DNA of 64,000 nt from Bradyrhizobium paxllaeri (lineage in GTDB: Bacteria; Pseudomonadota; Alphaproteobacteria; Rhizobiales; Xanthobacteraceae): positions 3,286,001-3,350,000 of the forward strand of contig NZ_CP042968.1 of the NCBI RefSeq assembly GCF_001693515.2, read 5' to 3'. Under the pieces are notes generated by a model. It made no database searches and was not told the DNA's origin. It saw nothing but the letters and a program-made list of their open reading frames with translations. This document shows, in pieces, positions 46,532 to 55,639 of this stretch (position 1 is its first letter; every line of letters starts with the position of its first letter). Both the position numbers and the translations under genes were made by a program.

Positions 46532-47086
46532 TCAGCGCTTTCCGTGCTGACAAGAGCGCAGCTCTCGCATCTGAACAGCCTGAATTCCGCGTGATCGCCC
46601 AAGAACTTCATAGGCTGCAAGCAAAGCTCGCATGCTCTCACGGGCGTACTGCGTTCTCTGAAGAAAAGTTTCATTCCGAGGTCCTCGCGCCGTCAGCATA
46701 GAGATTCGCGTTCCGGTTAAAGCCAGAAACTGCGTTTGACAGAAGCGCGTTGCGCCAATTTTCACTTCATACGTGCCGGCATCGACTTTTAACGATCTCT
46801 CCGTGTCACCAAATTCGAGAGCTGTCTGGCGAACGTCGCCAGGCACCGCGTATGAAACCACCACCTCGTCACCCTCTACCTGCAAGCTTTCAAGTTCGCC
46901 AGCTGGACTCTCGGCGAATTGCAGCCGCCAATATTCGGTGATTGCGGCGCGGCCAACTACTGTCGCCTGACCATTGCAGCATTCCAGCGCGTCGCTCTTA
47001 GAGTACAAGTCTGTTATCGGAAGATCGCTTGCGCGGTAAGCGTCCAGCCAATCAATCGCTGCGGCCATCGGGTCAAAGGAACTCAT
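46532..47086 (-). CDS. NTF2-like protein with C-terminal extension
   Basis: 184 aa. Residues about 5-130 fit a SnoaL/NTF2-like cone fold (AIDWLDAYRASDLPITDLYSKSDALEC, ITEYWRLQF near residue 50). No catalytic set identified. The last about 50 residues (RTQYARESMRALLAAYEVL) form a helical tail rarely seen in the family. AGGTAGG precedes the ATG. Cytoplasmic; unknown role. Alone. Confidence 0.55.
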   Translation of the reverse strand: MSSFDPMAAAIDWLDAYRASDLPITDLYSKSDALECCNGQATVVGRAAITEYWRLQFAESPAGELESLQVEGDEVVVSYAVPGDVRQTALEFGDTERSLKVDAGTYEVKIGATRFCQTQFLALTGTRISMLTARGPRNETFLQRTQYARESMRALLAAYEVLGRSRGIQAVQMRELRSCQHGKR

Positions 47087-47512
47087 CGGTCCTACCTACT
47101 TGCCGTGAACGGAGCAGGTCAGGACCTGTCGACTGAATGTTAGCTGAACAACGTGTTCCAAAATGGTCTCAGCACCGAGACTAGGACAGCTTGCAAGTGT
47201 GCGGACTCGTTCGAGGCTTGGAGGCTCCTCGAACAAGTCCGCAACCGCCGCCGCTGCCTTCAATCAAGCTCAACTGAACCATTGCCGTCTGCACGTTAGC
47301 CGACACTTGGCTAGTATCCCCAGCACTGTGACACGGCGGCCTCATGGCCAACGGGCAGGGTCATTTTGCTGCATTGCGCCTTTGTCGTCGTGCCCAGCCT
47401 TGTATCGGTATTAACTCACCGCTCGTCACCGCGACAATCGTCCCGTGCTCGGGAACACCGCCTCATGAATCTGCATTGTTCATAGTTCTTGGTTTTGTTC
47501 TTGAGGCCTGTC
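47087..47512. other. Intergenic region
   Basis: About 425 bp between divergent genes; nothing recognised. Confidence 0.4.
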
Positions 47513-48037
47513 ATGCGTCTGCTCCATTTTGGAATACTCGCGATTGCTGCAATCACGGTTTGGTTGGTAGTGCAAGTAGATCCTGTTGCAGCACAATCCT
47601 TCGACGATAGATGGTCCATCATCCCAAAGGCCCACGCAGAACCAGCTCCCGAGCCGCCCAACGAGAGCAAGCAAAATCTGCAAGAGCAACCGTCGACAGG
47701 GCAAGAGCAGACAAGCCGTCGCTCGTCAGGTCGCTCGGCATCTCGATCTTTCAACCGCGCGTTCTCCGGAAAAGCCTCCTACTATTCATACTCGAAGAGG
47801 AAAACGGCCAGCGGCTCCTTGTTCAATCGAGATGCGCTGACTGCTGCGCACCGCAGCTTGCCCTTCGGCACAAGAGTTCGCGTGACCGAACAGACGAACT
47901 ACAAATCCGTAGTCGTTCGTATCACCGACCGGGGACCTTGGGTTCGAGGCCGTGTCCTCGATCTTTCGCTCGGTGCTGCACGCAGCTTGGGAATTACAGA
48001 CCGTGGCGTGGCTCAGGTTCGCGCGGACGTGCTATAG
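47513..48037 (+). CDS. RlpA-like double-psi beta-barrel protein
   Basis: 174 aa. Signal peptide (cleavage near PVAAQS), a Ser/Arg/Gln-rich linker (about 40-80), then a double-psi beta-barrel (about 85-174) with GKASYYS, TASGSLFNRDALTAAHRSLPFGTRVRV and RITDRGPWVRGRVLDLS. RlpA proteins bind or cut denuded peptidoglycan at the septum. The SPOR domain of classical RlpA is absent, and the Asp of ITDRGP is present. ATG 47513 has GAGG upstream. Periplasmic. Confidence 0.82.
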   Translation: MRLLHFGILAIAAITVWLVVQVDPVAAQSFDDRWSIIPKAHAEPAPEPPNESKQNLQEQPSTGQEQTSRRSSGRSASRSFNRAFSGKASYYSYSKRKTASGSLFNRDALTAAHRSLPFGTRVRVTEQTNYKSVVVRITDRGPWVRGRVLDLSLGAARSLGITDRGVAQVRADVL

Positions 48038-48113
48038 CTGGTCTCCTATTCGGACAGCCAAGCACAACATAATGCGAGCTACTCCCGCGATAGGGTGACA
48101 GGGCACGGCGTGG

Positions 48114-48302
48114 CTACTGTCGTCTTGCCAGAACATCGAAGAGTTGACTGATGTTAGGCTCCTCAAGCTCGTCAGCACTGACGCGCTCGCACAGCATCAT
48201 GGAAGCAAGCCCGAGACACGCGGGCGCGCCCCAACGTTGTAATGCCCTCAGGTGGCTATGAATGCGGCTGCCTGGCGCGTCTGAACGCCAGAGAAAGTAC
48301 AT
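48114..48302 (-). CDS. 62-aa ORF of unknown function
   Basis: Starts MYFLWRSDAPGSR and has a hydrophobic middle (GAPACLGLASMMLC). No clear ribosome site. The FixK box at 48314 lies just 12 bp before its start, so the box more likely serves the divergent regulator. Coding status uncertain. Confidence 0.35.
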   Translation of the reverse strand: MYFLWRSDAPGSRIHSHLRALQRWGAPACLGLASMMLCERVSADELEEPNISQLFDVLARRQ

Positions 48303-48313
48303 GCTCAGATTGC

Positions 48314-48327
48314 TTGACGCAAATCAA
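48314..48327 (+). promoter_or_regulatory. FNR/FixK-type box upstream of AraC regulator
   Basis: TTGACGCAAATCAA, 38 bp before ATG 48365. With -41.5 spacing the transcript would start near 48362, which favours the second ATG (48389) as the true start, or a leaderless message. Confidence 0.65.
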
Positions 48328-48364
48328 TACCGGCTGAAGAGGCCCCCGATTCATTAGCCGAACG

Positions 48365-49420
48365 ATGGATCAGGATCTCTCGGGCATGAAGTTCACAAGA
48401 TCAAGAGGCTTCAATTCGGTACCAAGCGCCACCGGCGGGATCGCACGACTGGCATGCGCTCGGCTCAAGGAGATGGGCAAGGATCCCACCGTCATTCTCT
48501 CGAAGGTGGGATTGACGCCCGAAGAGGCCCGGGACCCATCCGTCCGGCTAGAGGTACGAACCCAGATCAAGCTGCTGGAGTTGGCCGCCGAAGAGGTGCT
48601 GGACGAATGTCTCGGTTTCCACCTGGCGCGCAGCTTCGACCTGCGCGAGATCGGTCTGGTTTACTATGTGATAGCGTCGTCGGAGCAACTCGCAGATGCG
48701 CTTCGGAACGCCGAAAGGTACAGCCAAATCAACAATGAAGGCGTTCGTCTGCGTTTCAGTATGCGGGACGGGGCAGCAGTGATTGCGGTTGATTACGTCA
48801 ACGTCGACCGGGATGCCGACAGGCAGCATATAGAGTTCTGGCTGGTGACTCTGGTGCGCATTTGCCGACAGGTGACAAACGGCCGCTTGGCACCGTTGCG
48901 GCTGAAGATAAAGCATTTCCGAAATGGGATGCCAGCTGAATACAAAGCATTCTTCGGAGTTGAAATCGAGTTTGGCGCTAACGCTGACGAGATCTGGTTT
49001 CCCCGACCGATCGCCTTGCTTTCTCTTGTGGGACGCGACGAACGGCTAAATGAGCTATTACGGCGCTACGCGGAAGAGGCGCTGGCGCGCAAGCCCCGAG
49101 AGCGTCTCACGGTCCGTTCGAAGGTAGAGGACATTTTGCAGGAACTGCTGCCGCACGGCAGAGCCACGGCGACGGAAGTTGCGCGGCGGCTCGGAATGAG
49201 CTCGCGAACATTGTCGCGCAAGCTTGGCGATGAGAGTACTTCTTTCGCGGAGATACAGGACCAACTGCGGGCCGCCCTCGCCAAGCGTTATCTTCAGGAT
49301 AAGACGTTGCCTATTTCCCAGATTGCATGGCTGCTTGGCTATCGCGAGGTCAGCTCGCTTACACATGCTTTCAAACGGTGGACCGGCACGACGCCCCAAC
49401 GATACCGTTCTGGTCACTAG
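48365..49420 (+). CDS. AraC-family regulator with arabinose-binding-type N-terminus
   Basis: 351 aa. N-terminal domain (about 30-220) of the OruR/ArgR-like AraC subgroup (DECLGFHLARSFDLREIGLVYYV, ALRNAERY). C-terminal HTH_18 (about 255-350) with two helix-turn-helix units: ATATEVARRLGMSSRTLSRKL and ISQIAWLLGYREVSSLTHAFKRW. The ending TGTTPQRYR is diagnostic. An in-frame ATG at 48389 is an alternative start. The upstream FixK box suggests control by oxygen. Target genes unknown; none of the neighbours forms an obvious regulon. Confidence 0.85.
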   Translation: MDQDLSGMKFTRSRGFNSVPSATGGIARLACARLKEMGKDPTVILSKVGLTPEEARDPSVRLEVRTQIKLLELAAEEVLDECLGFHLARSFDLREIGLVYYVIASSEQLADALRNAERYSQINNEGVRLRFSMRDGAAVIAVDYVNVDRDADRQHIEFWLVTLVRICRQVTNGRLAPLRLKIKHFRNGMPAEYKAFFGVEIEFGANADEIWFPRPIALLSLVGRDERLNELLRRYAEEALARKPRERLTVRSKVEDILQELLPHGRATATEVARRLGMSSRTLSRKLGDESTSFAEIQDQLRAALAKRYLQDKTLPISQIAWLLGYREVSSLTHAFKRWTGTTPQRYRSGH

Positions 49421-49590
49421 CGTCGTCGGCTCAAGCGCCTCCTTGTGAAATCACGCCAAACATTTGTTATGAGCGGCCACTGCGATCTGAAGGCCAGAGG
49501 TGGGACATTCGGCTCTATGGTCGCTCGTGCGACGTCGACGAAAACCGACAAAGCTATTCAGTCGCACTGAAATGGTGATGGATTGTTTGA

Positions 49591-50037
49591 TCAGGCAGGA
49601 TGGATCAGGTGCGCGAGCATGGCGGTGCAAGCGATCTCGGCCTCGACAAGCGTCTTAAAGGGGGAACCGCCGACCTTTATGGCGCATCGGCTTTGGTGGA
49701 TCGGGCGCCAAGATGCCAAGTAACCATGGCGTCCACGGAGGCCGGGACCGCTGCGAGTCTCAAAGCTGATCACGAAAGAGAAGCCGTTGCTCGTCGCGCT
49801 CCATATATGCAGGTCCTCGATGGGACCGCTGATGCGGTTGAACAGCATGATAATCCCATACGAGCCTCCGTCAGGAGGAAACAGCACTTCGCTGATTCGG
49901 AAAACGCAGTTGGGCTGACCTAACGGTGCTCGCCCAAATGTACAGTGGCCAGAGCGCGGGCAGAGAGCTGCTTTGTCGAGCCCTGTGAAAAGTGACAGGT
50001 CACGCCAGGTCCCTTGCCTCGCGACACCTTGCAGCAT
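49591..50037 (-). CDS. Hypothetical protein, paralogue A
   Basis: The C-terminal 110 residues are nearly identical to the protein at 55640: PPDGGSYGIIMLFNRISG, a WSATSNGFSFVISFE segment and LVEAEIACTAMLAHLI. Silent and conservative differences between the copies support this frame. The start is uncertain: the shared region begins about 49926, ATG 50037 is the first plausible start and GTG 50109 the longest. Not recognised. Beta-rich with a C-terminal helix, no signal peptide. Confidence 0.55.
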   Translation of the reverse strand: MLQGVARQGTWRDLSLFTGLDKAALCPRSGHCTFGRAPLGQPNCVFRISEVLFPPDGGSYGIIMLFNRISGPIEDLHIWSATSNGFSFVISFETRSGPGLRGRHGYLASWRPIHQSRCAIKVGGSPFKTLVEAEIACTAMLAHLIHPA

Positions 50038-50180
50038 GATGCGCCGGCGCAACACTTTACGAAAGTCGGGGACAGCTGGCGCGACGGTTACAAATCGGAC
50101 CGACACCAATCAACCCGCCGAGTTCAATTGGGCTTTCATCACCGGACGGCATCCGGCGAAATCATTGGTGGAGCATCGAT

Positions 50181-50381
50181 ATGAACGGTGTCGTGGAAGC
50201 AGCGATTGGCGGCGTAACACTCGCCGCCGGCGCTGCAATTTGGCTATTTGCGGGCTACCTGATCCAGCGATTTGCTTTCCGAAATCCAGAACCGACCTTC
50301 GCTACCGCCCTTGCGACGTCTATGGGCACTTCGATGTTGCTGTTTTCTCTCGGAGCTGTACTGGTGCTCCATATCCGATAA
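50181..50381 (+). CDS. 66-aa two-span membrane protein
   Basis: Two hydrophobic segments (GVTLAAGAAIWLFAGYLI and TSMLLFSLGAVLVLHI) joined by a short polar loop (QRFAFRNPEPTF). GGTGGAG lies before the ATG. Unknown function. An open frame on the opposite strand (50244-50543) overlaps it; this strand is preferred for its ribosome site and hydrophobic pattern. Confidence 0.55.
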   Translation: MNGVVEAAIGGVTLAAGAAIWLFAGYLIQRFAFRNPEPTFATALATSMGTSMLLFSLGAVLVLHIR

Positions 50382-51235
50382 CGATTGATTTGCGCCGCAA
50401 TCGGCCAACACGCCGGCCTCTTTCAGCGAGGCGACGTCACGCTGTCGGTGCCGAAACAGTGCGGCTGTCACAAACAAATCATTCGCCCGTTCAATCCAGT
50501 CTTGATGTGCGAGCACCAGGTCTTTATAGGACAACCTGATCATGCCGGGTTGATCGAAATCGCAAGCCGCGGTGTCCCATCGCTGGTCGTCACCTATGTG
50601 TACACTCCGCTTGGTTTGCCCGCTCCCAGCTACAAACTTTCACATCGCCTCCGTGAGGCCTGACGTAACGCTGCGTGACGCGTGGACTATGGAAGTACAC
50701 GTTTGCATCTGCCGAAACTAATCAAGGTGTTCATCGTGAGAGTGGCCACCTCAAGAGAGGACGACCCCGTCACTCGAAACCTTCGCAAAATTCCGTGTTC
50801 GGCACTAACACCGCGTTTTTATTGCTGCGGGCAATGGCGAATATTTCCACCTCGCGTTTTCAAGCAAGTCCGAAAATTCTCGGGGTGTTGCCACGAATAC
50901 TGCCGATTGCCACTTCCGCTTGTGGGCGCGAATTCCCGCGATTGAGCGTAGGCACCACCGCGGTCGCCGGCACAATGGCCTCACGAAACAAAATCTTGGC
51001 TTGATCGAGCAAGACGAAGTGCCTCGATCTTGGCTAAAGCCTCGACGGGGGTAGGCGCGCGCACGCGCGTTGGTGGCAGCGGCAGCGGCTTGGCCGACGT
51101 TGGTTAAGTTTTCCGGTCAAGCCGCTGTTCTGTGAACCTGGGACCGTGAGGTCTGTCCGCTGGAAGCGAGGGCCGTTTGTTCGCATGCGCCGGGGCGATA
51201 AAGCCAGGCTTGGAAACGGTTTCACTAGGCCCGTT
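50382..51235. other. Long intergenic region
   Basis: About 850 bp. The minus strand has a frame from 50543 (MIRLSYKDLVLAHQDWIER) that runs into the previous gene; weakly protein-like, no ribosome site. Otherwise nothing recognised. Confidence 0.35.
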
Positions 51236-51337
51236 ATGGAAAACGACGACTGGTTGTTCTGGATTTCCATCGTCTGGTTTTTTGTGCTGTCTGGCGGCGC
51301 GGCGTGGATGCTGTCGAGTCCAGCAACATCCTGGTAG
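51236..51337 (+). CDS. 33-aa single-span membrane peptide
   Basis: Starts MENDDWLFWISIVWFF: acidic N-terminus, one hydrophobic segment of about 20 residues, short tail. Weak ribosome site (TAGG). Same general build as the small membrane ORFs at 37517 and 51945. Confidence 0.35.
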   Translation: MENDDWLFWISIVWFFVLSGGAAWMLSSPATSW

Positions 51338-51507
51338 AAGTCTGACCAGGTCCTGGCCGGGAAAATTCCAGGACTGTCGAGGCGAGGTTGCCACTGATCG
51401 GTTGCCATGGTGCGAAGAGGTGCCGAAATTTACCTGACGCCGCGCAAGGCTTCGCGAAGACTGCGCATTCTGATCGCGGCGACCGCGTCGACCATCGCCT
51501 GGTCGCG

Positions 51508-51711
51508 CTAGAATGACGGCCGGTCACCGCCACGGCAGCGGGCCGACGCGCTGGCCGGTTCCAGTTTCAGCGCCGTCATGATCGCCGGCAATTCGGCCTC
51601 GATGCCGTGGTGCCATTGGTGCGGGCGGACGCGCGTGACGTTGAACGCCTCGGCGGTCTCGGTCAGCGAGCGGCCGGAAAATTCGCGATACAGGATGGCT
51701 TCGCAGTTCAC
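51508..51711 (-). CDS. 67-aa HTH-like protein, probably a gene fragment
   Basis: Reads NCEAILYREFSGRSLTETAEAF then NVTRVRPHQWHHG: a helix-turn-helix-like start, then a basic tail. GTG start at 51711 coincides with the beginning of the flank shared with paralogues A and B, so it may be a product of a rearrangement. Possibly a transposase or phage-regulator piece. Confidence 0.35.
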   Translation of the reverse strand: MNCEAILYREFSGRSLTETAEAFNVTRVRPHQWHHGIEAELPAIMTALKLEPASASARCRGGDRPSF

Positions 51712-51755
51712 TGACCTAGCGGTGCTCGCCCCAGTACAAAGTGGCCACAGCTCAA
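51711..51755. repeat. Isolated 5' flank of the paralogue A/B family
   Basis: CTGACCTAGCGGTGCTCGCC and AGTGGCCACAG match the flanks at 49916-49960 and 55966-55995, but the coding part does not follow. Confidence 0.55.
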
Positions 51756-51847
51756 AAGATGCCCATCATTGAAGCTCGGTTGATCACACGGTTTTGCCAC
51801 TTTATCCCGGCATGATGATTCGGCGCTCGAAAGAGCGCACGCTAAGG

Positions 51848-51890
51848 ACGGCTCTGGCGCATTGAGCCCCCAGCCCCGCGCCAGAGCCGT
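51848..51890. terminator. Strong inverted repeat, terminator-like
   Basis: ACGGCTCTGGCGC and GCGCCAGAGCCGT pair over 13 bp around a 17-base loop; flanking TTTCAT on the plus strand. It lies before the 31-aa ORF. Confidence 0.5.
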
Positions 51891-51944
51891 TTCATAAAGT
51901 TCCGTTCTCGCTTACGGATGGGAAAGTCCGCAAAGGCTTCCGCC

Positions 51945-52040
51945 ATGCAGCGATCTCGCTTTGCGATCGTCCAGGAAGTCATCACCGCAGCAGCGGTAGT
52001 CGCGCTTGTGCTGTACGTGGTGCTCGGATCGCCGAACTAG
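51945..52040 (+). CDS. 31-aa single-span membrane peptide
   Basis: Basic N-terminus (MQRSRFAIVQEV), then one hydrophobic segment (ITAAAVVALVLYVVLG) and SPN end. AAGG eight bases upstream. Unknown function. Confidence 0.4.
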   Translation: MQRSRFAIVQEVITAAAVVALVLYVVLGSPN

Positions 52041-52662
52041 CCATCGATGCCAGACTGGGGCGTGGAATCATCTGTGGACGCCCCGCGAGATGCAAGCGGC
52101 TTTTAAGAAAGTCGGCACGTAGTCGGATGCTGCCATCTGTCCGACCTTTAGCAGCGCTGGAGCTGCGGGCCCGAATGGGAGTTCGCAGGCCGGAACCAAA
52201 TCATAAACGCGGGCTCTTAGGGACGATGGGTACACCTGGTTTCTCCGACGCCGGCTCACCGACTGTTGTGCCATACTTTCCTTGACCGACGACATCAATC
52301 AGCGAGTCGGTGCTTCCTGCTACCCCCGGGCGACGGCAAATATCGCAACCTCAGTCCGCCGATTGGGGTTGAGAGCGAACCAAGGTCGCTGACATTAGCC
52401 GCGGGGCTGCGCCATGCCTATGCTTCGGATGGTTTTCGTCCAGCCTTGATAATCGGCCATCCGTCTTTGTAAGGCATGATATGGTTGTGAAGCGCTTTCC
52501 AGTGCACATCGATCCCGCCCCAAGTTCCGCCCCGAAACACAAACACCGCACTTCGGGCACGCCTTCGTTATCCGTGATCCGGCGGTTTTTGGCGCCGGCC
52601 GCGGCGGGACCGCAGGGGCCACTGCTTTTTGCGCTCCCACTCCAATCGGCTGAAGGATCAAG
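52041..52662. other. Intergenic region with one doubtful ORF
   Basis: Minus-strand 52418-52546 (GTG start) reads FVFRGGTWGGIDVHWKALH and ends KPSEA; it looks protein-like but lacks a ribosome site. Otherwise nothing recognised. Confidence 0.35.
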
Positions 52663-52976
52663 CCGGGAACGCCGAGAATCCAACCCGCCACCTGCGCCCA
52701 GAGCGCGTTCGCGCGGCGGCAAATCGGGTTTAAGGAAAGCCGCAAGGCCGCCGTCGCGGTCGGCCCCGTGAGAGCCAGGCGGCGATACTGAAAGCGTCGT
52801 GCTGATCGCCGGTGCGACCCTCGTTGTTGGCGAAGCCGCGCGACCACAGCGCGGGATAGACCTCGGCGATGGCCGATTGCCCGGCCGGGATGTCCCACCC
52901 GTCGAAGGGCCAGAAATGCACGCGCGGGCCGAGGCGCTGGCGGATGAAGCGCAGCCAGGGAATCCCGGCATGGGTA
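52663..52976 (-). pseudogene. Decayed conserved hypothetical protein, two frameshifts
   Basis: Minus-strand homology runs across three frames: GIPWLRFIRQRLGPRVHFW to DQHDAFSIAAWLS, then RADRDGGLAAFLKPDLPP, then AQVAGWILGVPG. Extra bases near 52771 (GGGG run) and 52712 (GGG run) explain the shifts. The N-terminal half is missing; the break coincides with the palindrome at 52977. The family is a conserved hypothetical with an Asp-rich C-terminus (DUF429-like?). Confidence 0.6.
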
Positions 52977-53019
52977 GATTGTCTTTCGGCTTGCAAATAT
53001 TGCAAGCCGAAAGACAATC
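52977..53019. repeat. Perfect inverted repeat, 20-bp arms, 3-base loop
   Basis: Arms GATTGTCTTTCGGCTTGCAA and its exact complement around ATA. It lies at the broken end of the pseudogene and has no T-tail, so it is not a standard terminator. Confidence 0.9.
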
Positions 53020-53602
53020 CCGCAGAAGCGCACGAAGACTGCACAGAGGCGCCGGAGAGCACGCTACTAACCACGCAACGCCTCTGACGGCCCCTGCGGT
53101 GAACAGCCGTCGATGAGGGGTTACCCGGAGGGCAGTCAGCCGGGATTGAAATCCATAAGGTACCGGTACCGGTTACTGACGCAGTATTTCGCGCTCTGCT
53201 TGGCCACTGTTAAACTACCGCCGTGTGCGCATTGCGGGTCCGGCTTACGTCAGCCCCGAGACAATTTGCGCCGCGAGACCACCAAAACGAAGAGGACCAC
53301 CGGGGCGACCGATGGTCCCAAAAGCCTCGAAGGCTTTTCGTTGGCAATTGCCATACACGCCAGAACTGCACGCATACTGGCTGACTGCTGCGCAGGGTTG
53401 ATGCTCGCTTCTTACTGGCCTTCTGGGCCCTGTCGCCGTCCCCGAAGAAAGGTCGGGCAATTGTGGGGCGCGCTATCGCTTTGACCGAAACCACGGAGAG
53501 CCGGTCACCCTCGAGTAGGGACGCCACATCTTTTTCCTTGGTTTCCGGCTTCGGATCGGGCGCGTATTCGCGACCCGACTAAAACCAGCGCAGGGAAACG
53601 AG
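53020..53602. other. Intergenic region
   Basis: No gene recognised; holds one copy of a hairpin-led repeat (53293-53420). Confidence 0.4.
53293..53420. repeat. Hairpin-led dispersed repeat, copy 1
   Basis: GGACCACCGGGGCGACCGAT and GGTCC form a hairpin, followed by a second (AGCCTCGAAGGCTTTTC). About 130 bp similar to 56095-56210, including GCGCAGGGTTGAT and ACTGGCC. Confidence 0.6.
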
Positions 53603-53809
53603 TCAGTCGATTGGCGCGAGCCGTTCGTCCCACCGCGCCGCAAGGTTCTTGATCTGCTCGAAATTCAGGATCGCCGGTTCACCCTCGCGGACGATTGTCG
53701 TCCGCTTGCGTTCCTTGGGTAGCAACGTCATCGCGCGCAATACTGCCGCGCGCAGTTTCATCGAGCCGTGATCTGTCAGGGTGACGAACTCTTCCGGGTC
53801 TAGGGCCAT
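53603..53809 (-). CDS. 68-aa protein of unknown function
   Basis: Acidic-basic, helical (LRAAVLRAMTLLPKERKRT, LNFEQIKNLAARW). No signal peptide. The ATG has a weak AGG site. The segment TTIVREGEPAILNFEQIKNLA reads like a small regulator or toxin-antitoxin-like fold, but no partner is adjacent. Confidence 0.5.
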   Translation of the reverse strand: MALDPEEFVTLTDHGSMKLRAAVLRAMTLLPKERKRTTIVREGEPAILNFEQIKNLAARWDERLAPID

Positions 53810-54093
53810 GGATCCACGCCTACACTACCGGCTGGCCCGCAAGCCAGCACACGCGCCCCGAATGCCCTATTCTCCAGATAATCCAACTTGGTTAATAGCT
53901 AGTTTATCGTTCGGCTCTGTCATTTTGAATTGGCGCGCGTGGTACCCCCGTACTTGAACCGCGACCCATGCGCCGCCCGATTTCAAGATGGTTGGCCTAA
54001 AGGAGGCGGCTGCTGTCAGGCTCACAGCAGGGTGTTCGCTCGTGCCGCGCCTGCCGACGGCAGCACCCTGTGAGCCATGGCAGTTGCAATGGA

Positions 54094-54576
54094 TCAGGCT
54101 ACCGCTGTCAACCTGACACCGGCGTCCGGGTTTGCGCAAAGCAGACGCTTGCGAATAGCCTCTTCAACGAGCGCGAGCGCCTCTTTGGCTTGTCGCGCGT
54201 CGGCTTCAGCAACTTCGGCACGAAGCTCTAAGGCCGTCAGCTTATCCTTCTGAGCTTCAATACAGGACCGGGCTTGTTCCAGCGCTCGGCACGCTTGTTG
54301 CAGCTTACGTTCGGCGGTGACGATGAGTTCACGTTGTGCCCGCTCGGCGGCCTCCGCTCGCATTTCGGCAAGCCGCAATCCTTCTAAGGCGCTCGCGCAA
54401 ATTGACTGGGCACGGGCTTCGGTCTCGCGGGCGTGCTTCTCCATGTCGCGGAAAACATTGGCCGCTTGATATACCAGATCGAGGGCTGTTGCGCCCTCGT
54501 CTGGTGCCACCGGGGAGGGAAAGCGCAGGGCGTCCTCATCCCCTCCAACTGACGCTCTGGAAATACGCTGCGCCAT
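54094..54576 (-). CDS. Coiled-coil protein of unknown function
   Basis: 160 aa. After an N-terminal 40-residue region (DALRFPSPVAPDEGATALDL), residues about 45-150 form a long Ala/Glu/Arg-rich coiled coil (HARETEARAQSICASALEGL, RAEVAEADARQAKEALALVEEAI). No signal or span. ATG 54576; a TTG three codons earlier is in frame. Similar proteins are found in rhizobia without known role. Confidence 0.6.
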   Translation of the reverse strand: MAQRISRASVGGDEDALRFPSPVAPDEGATALDLVYQAANVFRDMEKHARETEARAQSICASALEGLRLAEMRAEAAERAQRELIVTAERKLQQACRALEQARSCIEAQKDKLTALELRAEVAEADARQAKEALALVEEAIRKRLLCANPDAGVRLTAVA

Positions 54577-54700
54577 GTAGTTCAAGCTCGTCGTGAACGC
54601 ACACGAACAGCATCATGAATAGCTATGGTTAACGGATGGTTAAACAGTTGTGTGCCGGGAGGCGTCGCGACGACGCCCGGCGGGCAGTGGCATGCGAAGT

Positions 54701-55252
54701 CTACCCGCTTCTGAACTGACGTAACTTCGAAGCAATGTTCTGGAGGTCTGGTGCTGTGCCACCCCGCTGAAAAGCAAGAAGATCAAGGGGCGGCGGCTCA
54801 CCTCCCGTCAGTATTGATAGGCATGCATGCGCCTGTCCACGGTAATGCGTTTGGTGGTTGAAGAGATGCATCAGGATATCGGCCAGCACCTGCGATTGGG
54901 GCATTCCTGAAGTAGTCTTATAGCTGTGCAGACTTTTCAGCGCTGCTTCATCGTAGCTTTCGATTACTTTGATGAGCCGATCATCCTCTGCAATACGCGC
55001 ACGGGCCAATTCCATGCGGTCTTCGTACAAGATGGCATCTAGTCCGTTTGGGTGGTCGCCCTCACCGGTTAACCGCCTCAACCAGAGGCGGTCCGTGAGG
55101 AGCAGGTGGTTAAGCGTGCCGTGAAGGCCGCCGAAGAAGACGCCGATGTGAAGCCGGTAAGATCGCTCTGACAGATCAAGCGCTGCGGCATATAGACGTG
55201 CGTTGGCCCACTTATTGTAATGCGCAAACTGTTTGACTTGGTCCATGGACAT
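54701..55252 (-). CDS. DinB-family protein
   Basis: 183 aa four-helix bundle. Metal-binding His triad fits GTLNHLLLTD (His about 48) and HLFNHQTHYRGQ (two His about 130-136); GEPPPLDLLAF closes the fold. DinB/YfiT proteins include thiol transferases for bacillithiol or mycothiol and uncharacterised metal-dependent hydrolases. GAGGTG precedes the ATG. Alone; substrate unknown. Confidence 0.85.
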   Translation of the reverse strand: MSMDQVKQFAHYNKWANARLYAAALDLSERSYRLHIGVFFGGLHGTLNHLLLTDRLWLRRLTGEGDHPNGLDAILYEDRMELARARIAEDDRLIKVIESYDEAALKSLHSYKTTSGMPQSQVLADILMHLFNHQTHYRGQAHACLSILTGGEPPPLDLLAFQRGGTAPDLQNIASKLRQFRSG

Positions 55253-55639
55253 AAGAGCACCTCTGGAGCTAGGCAGCGGCTCTTAACTCTTAGCCAGCCC
55301 AAACCCAGGACAGGCGAGGGCACGTCAACTCTGCTAGGCTGGCTTTTACCCGCCGACGATTTTGGCCTTATATAGCTTCCAAGGATACAATGGCGGCACT
55401 GTTGATTTCTCGGGAAAACGGCGCTTAGCGGGGATCTGCGGACTGGTCTCCCAAGCACTGTGAGAACGTCTCAAAGCACGTCCCATGGAATAAGGGAATG
55501 ATCGTCGGCGCTAAGTCCTGTCCCATAAAGGGCAGGTTTTCTTGATGTAGGATCTTCAGCGCACGACAGGGAGAAGAGTTATGAACGTTTCGTGCGCGAA
55601 AGCGCCATGTGATGCGTTGAATGGCGATAGAGCTTTTGA
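55253..55639. other. Intergenic region
   Basis: About 390 bp. No gene recognised. Confidence 0.4.

Noticed and set aside
52481..52771. 96-codon plus-strand frame
   Set aside because: Antisense to the pseudogene and Pro/Arg-rich; no support.
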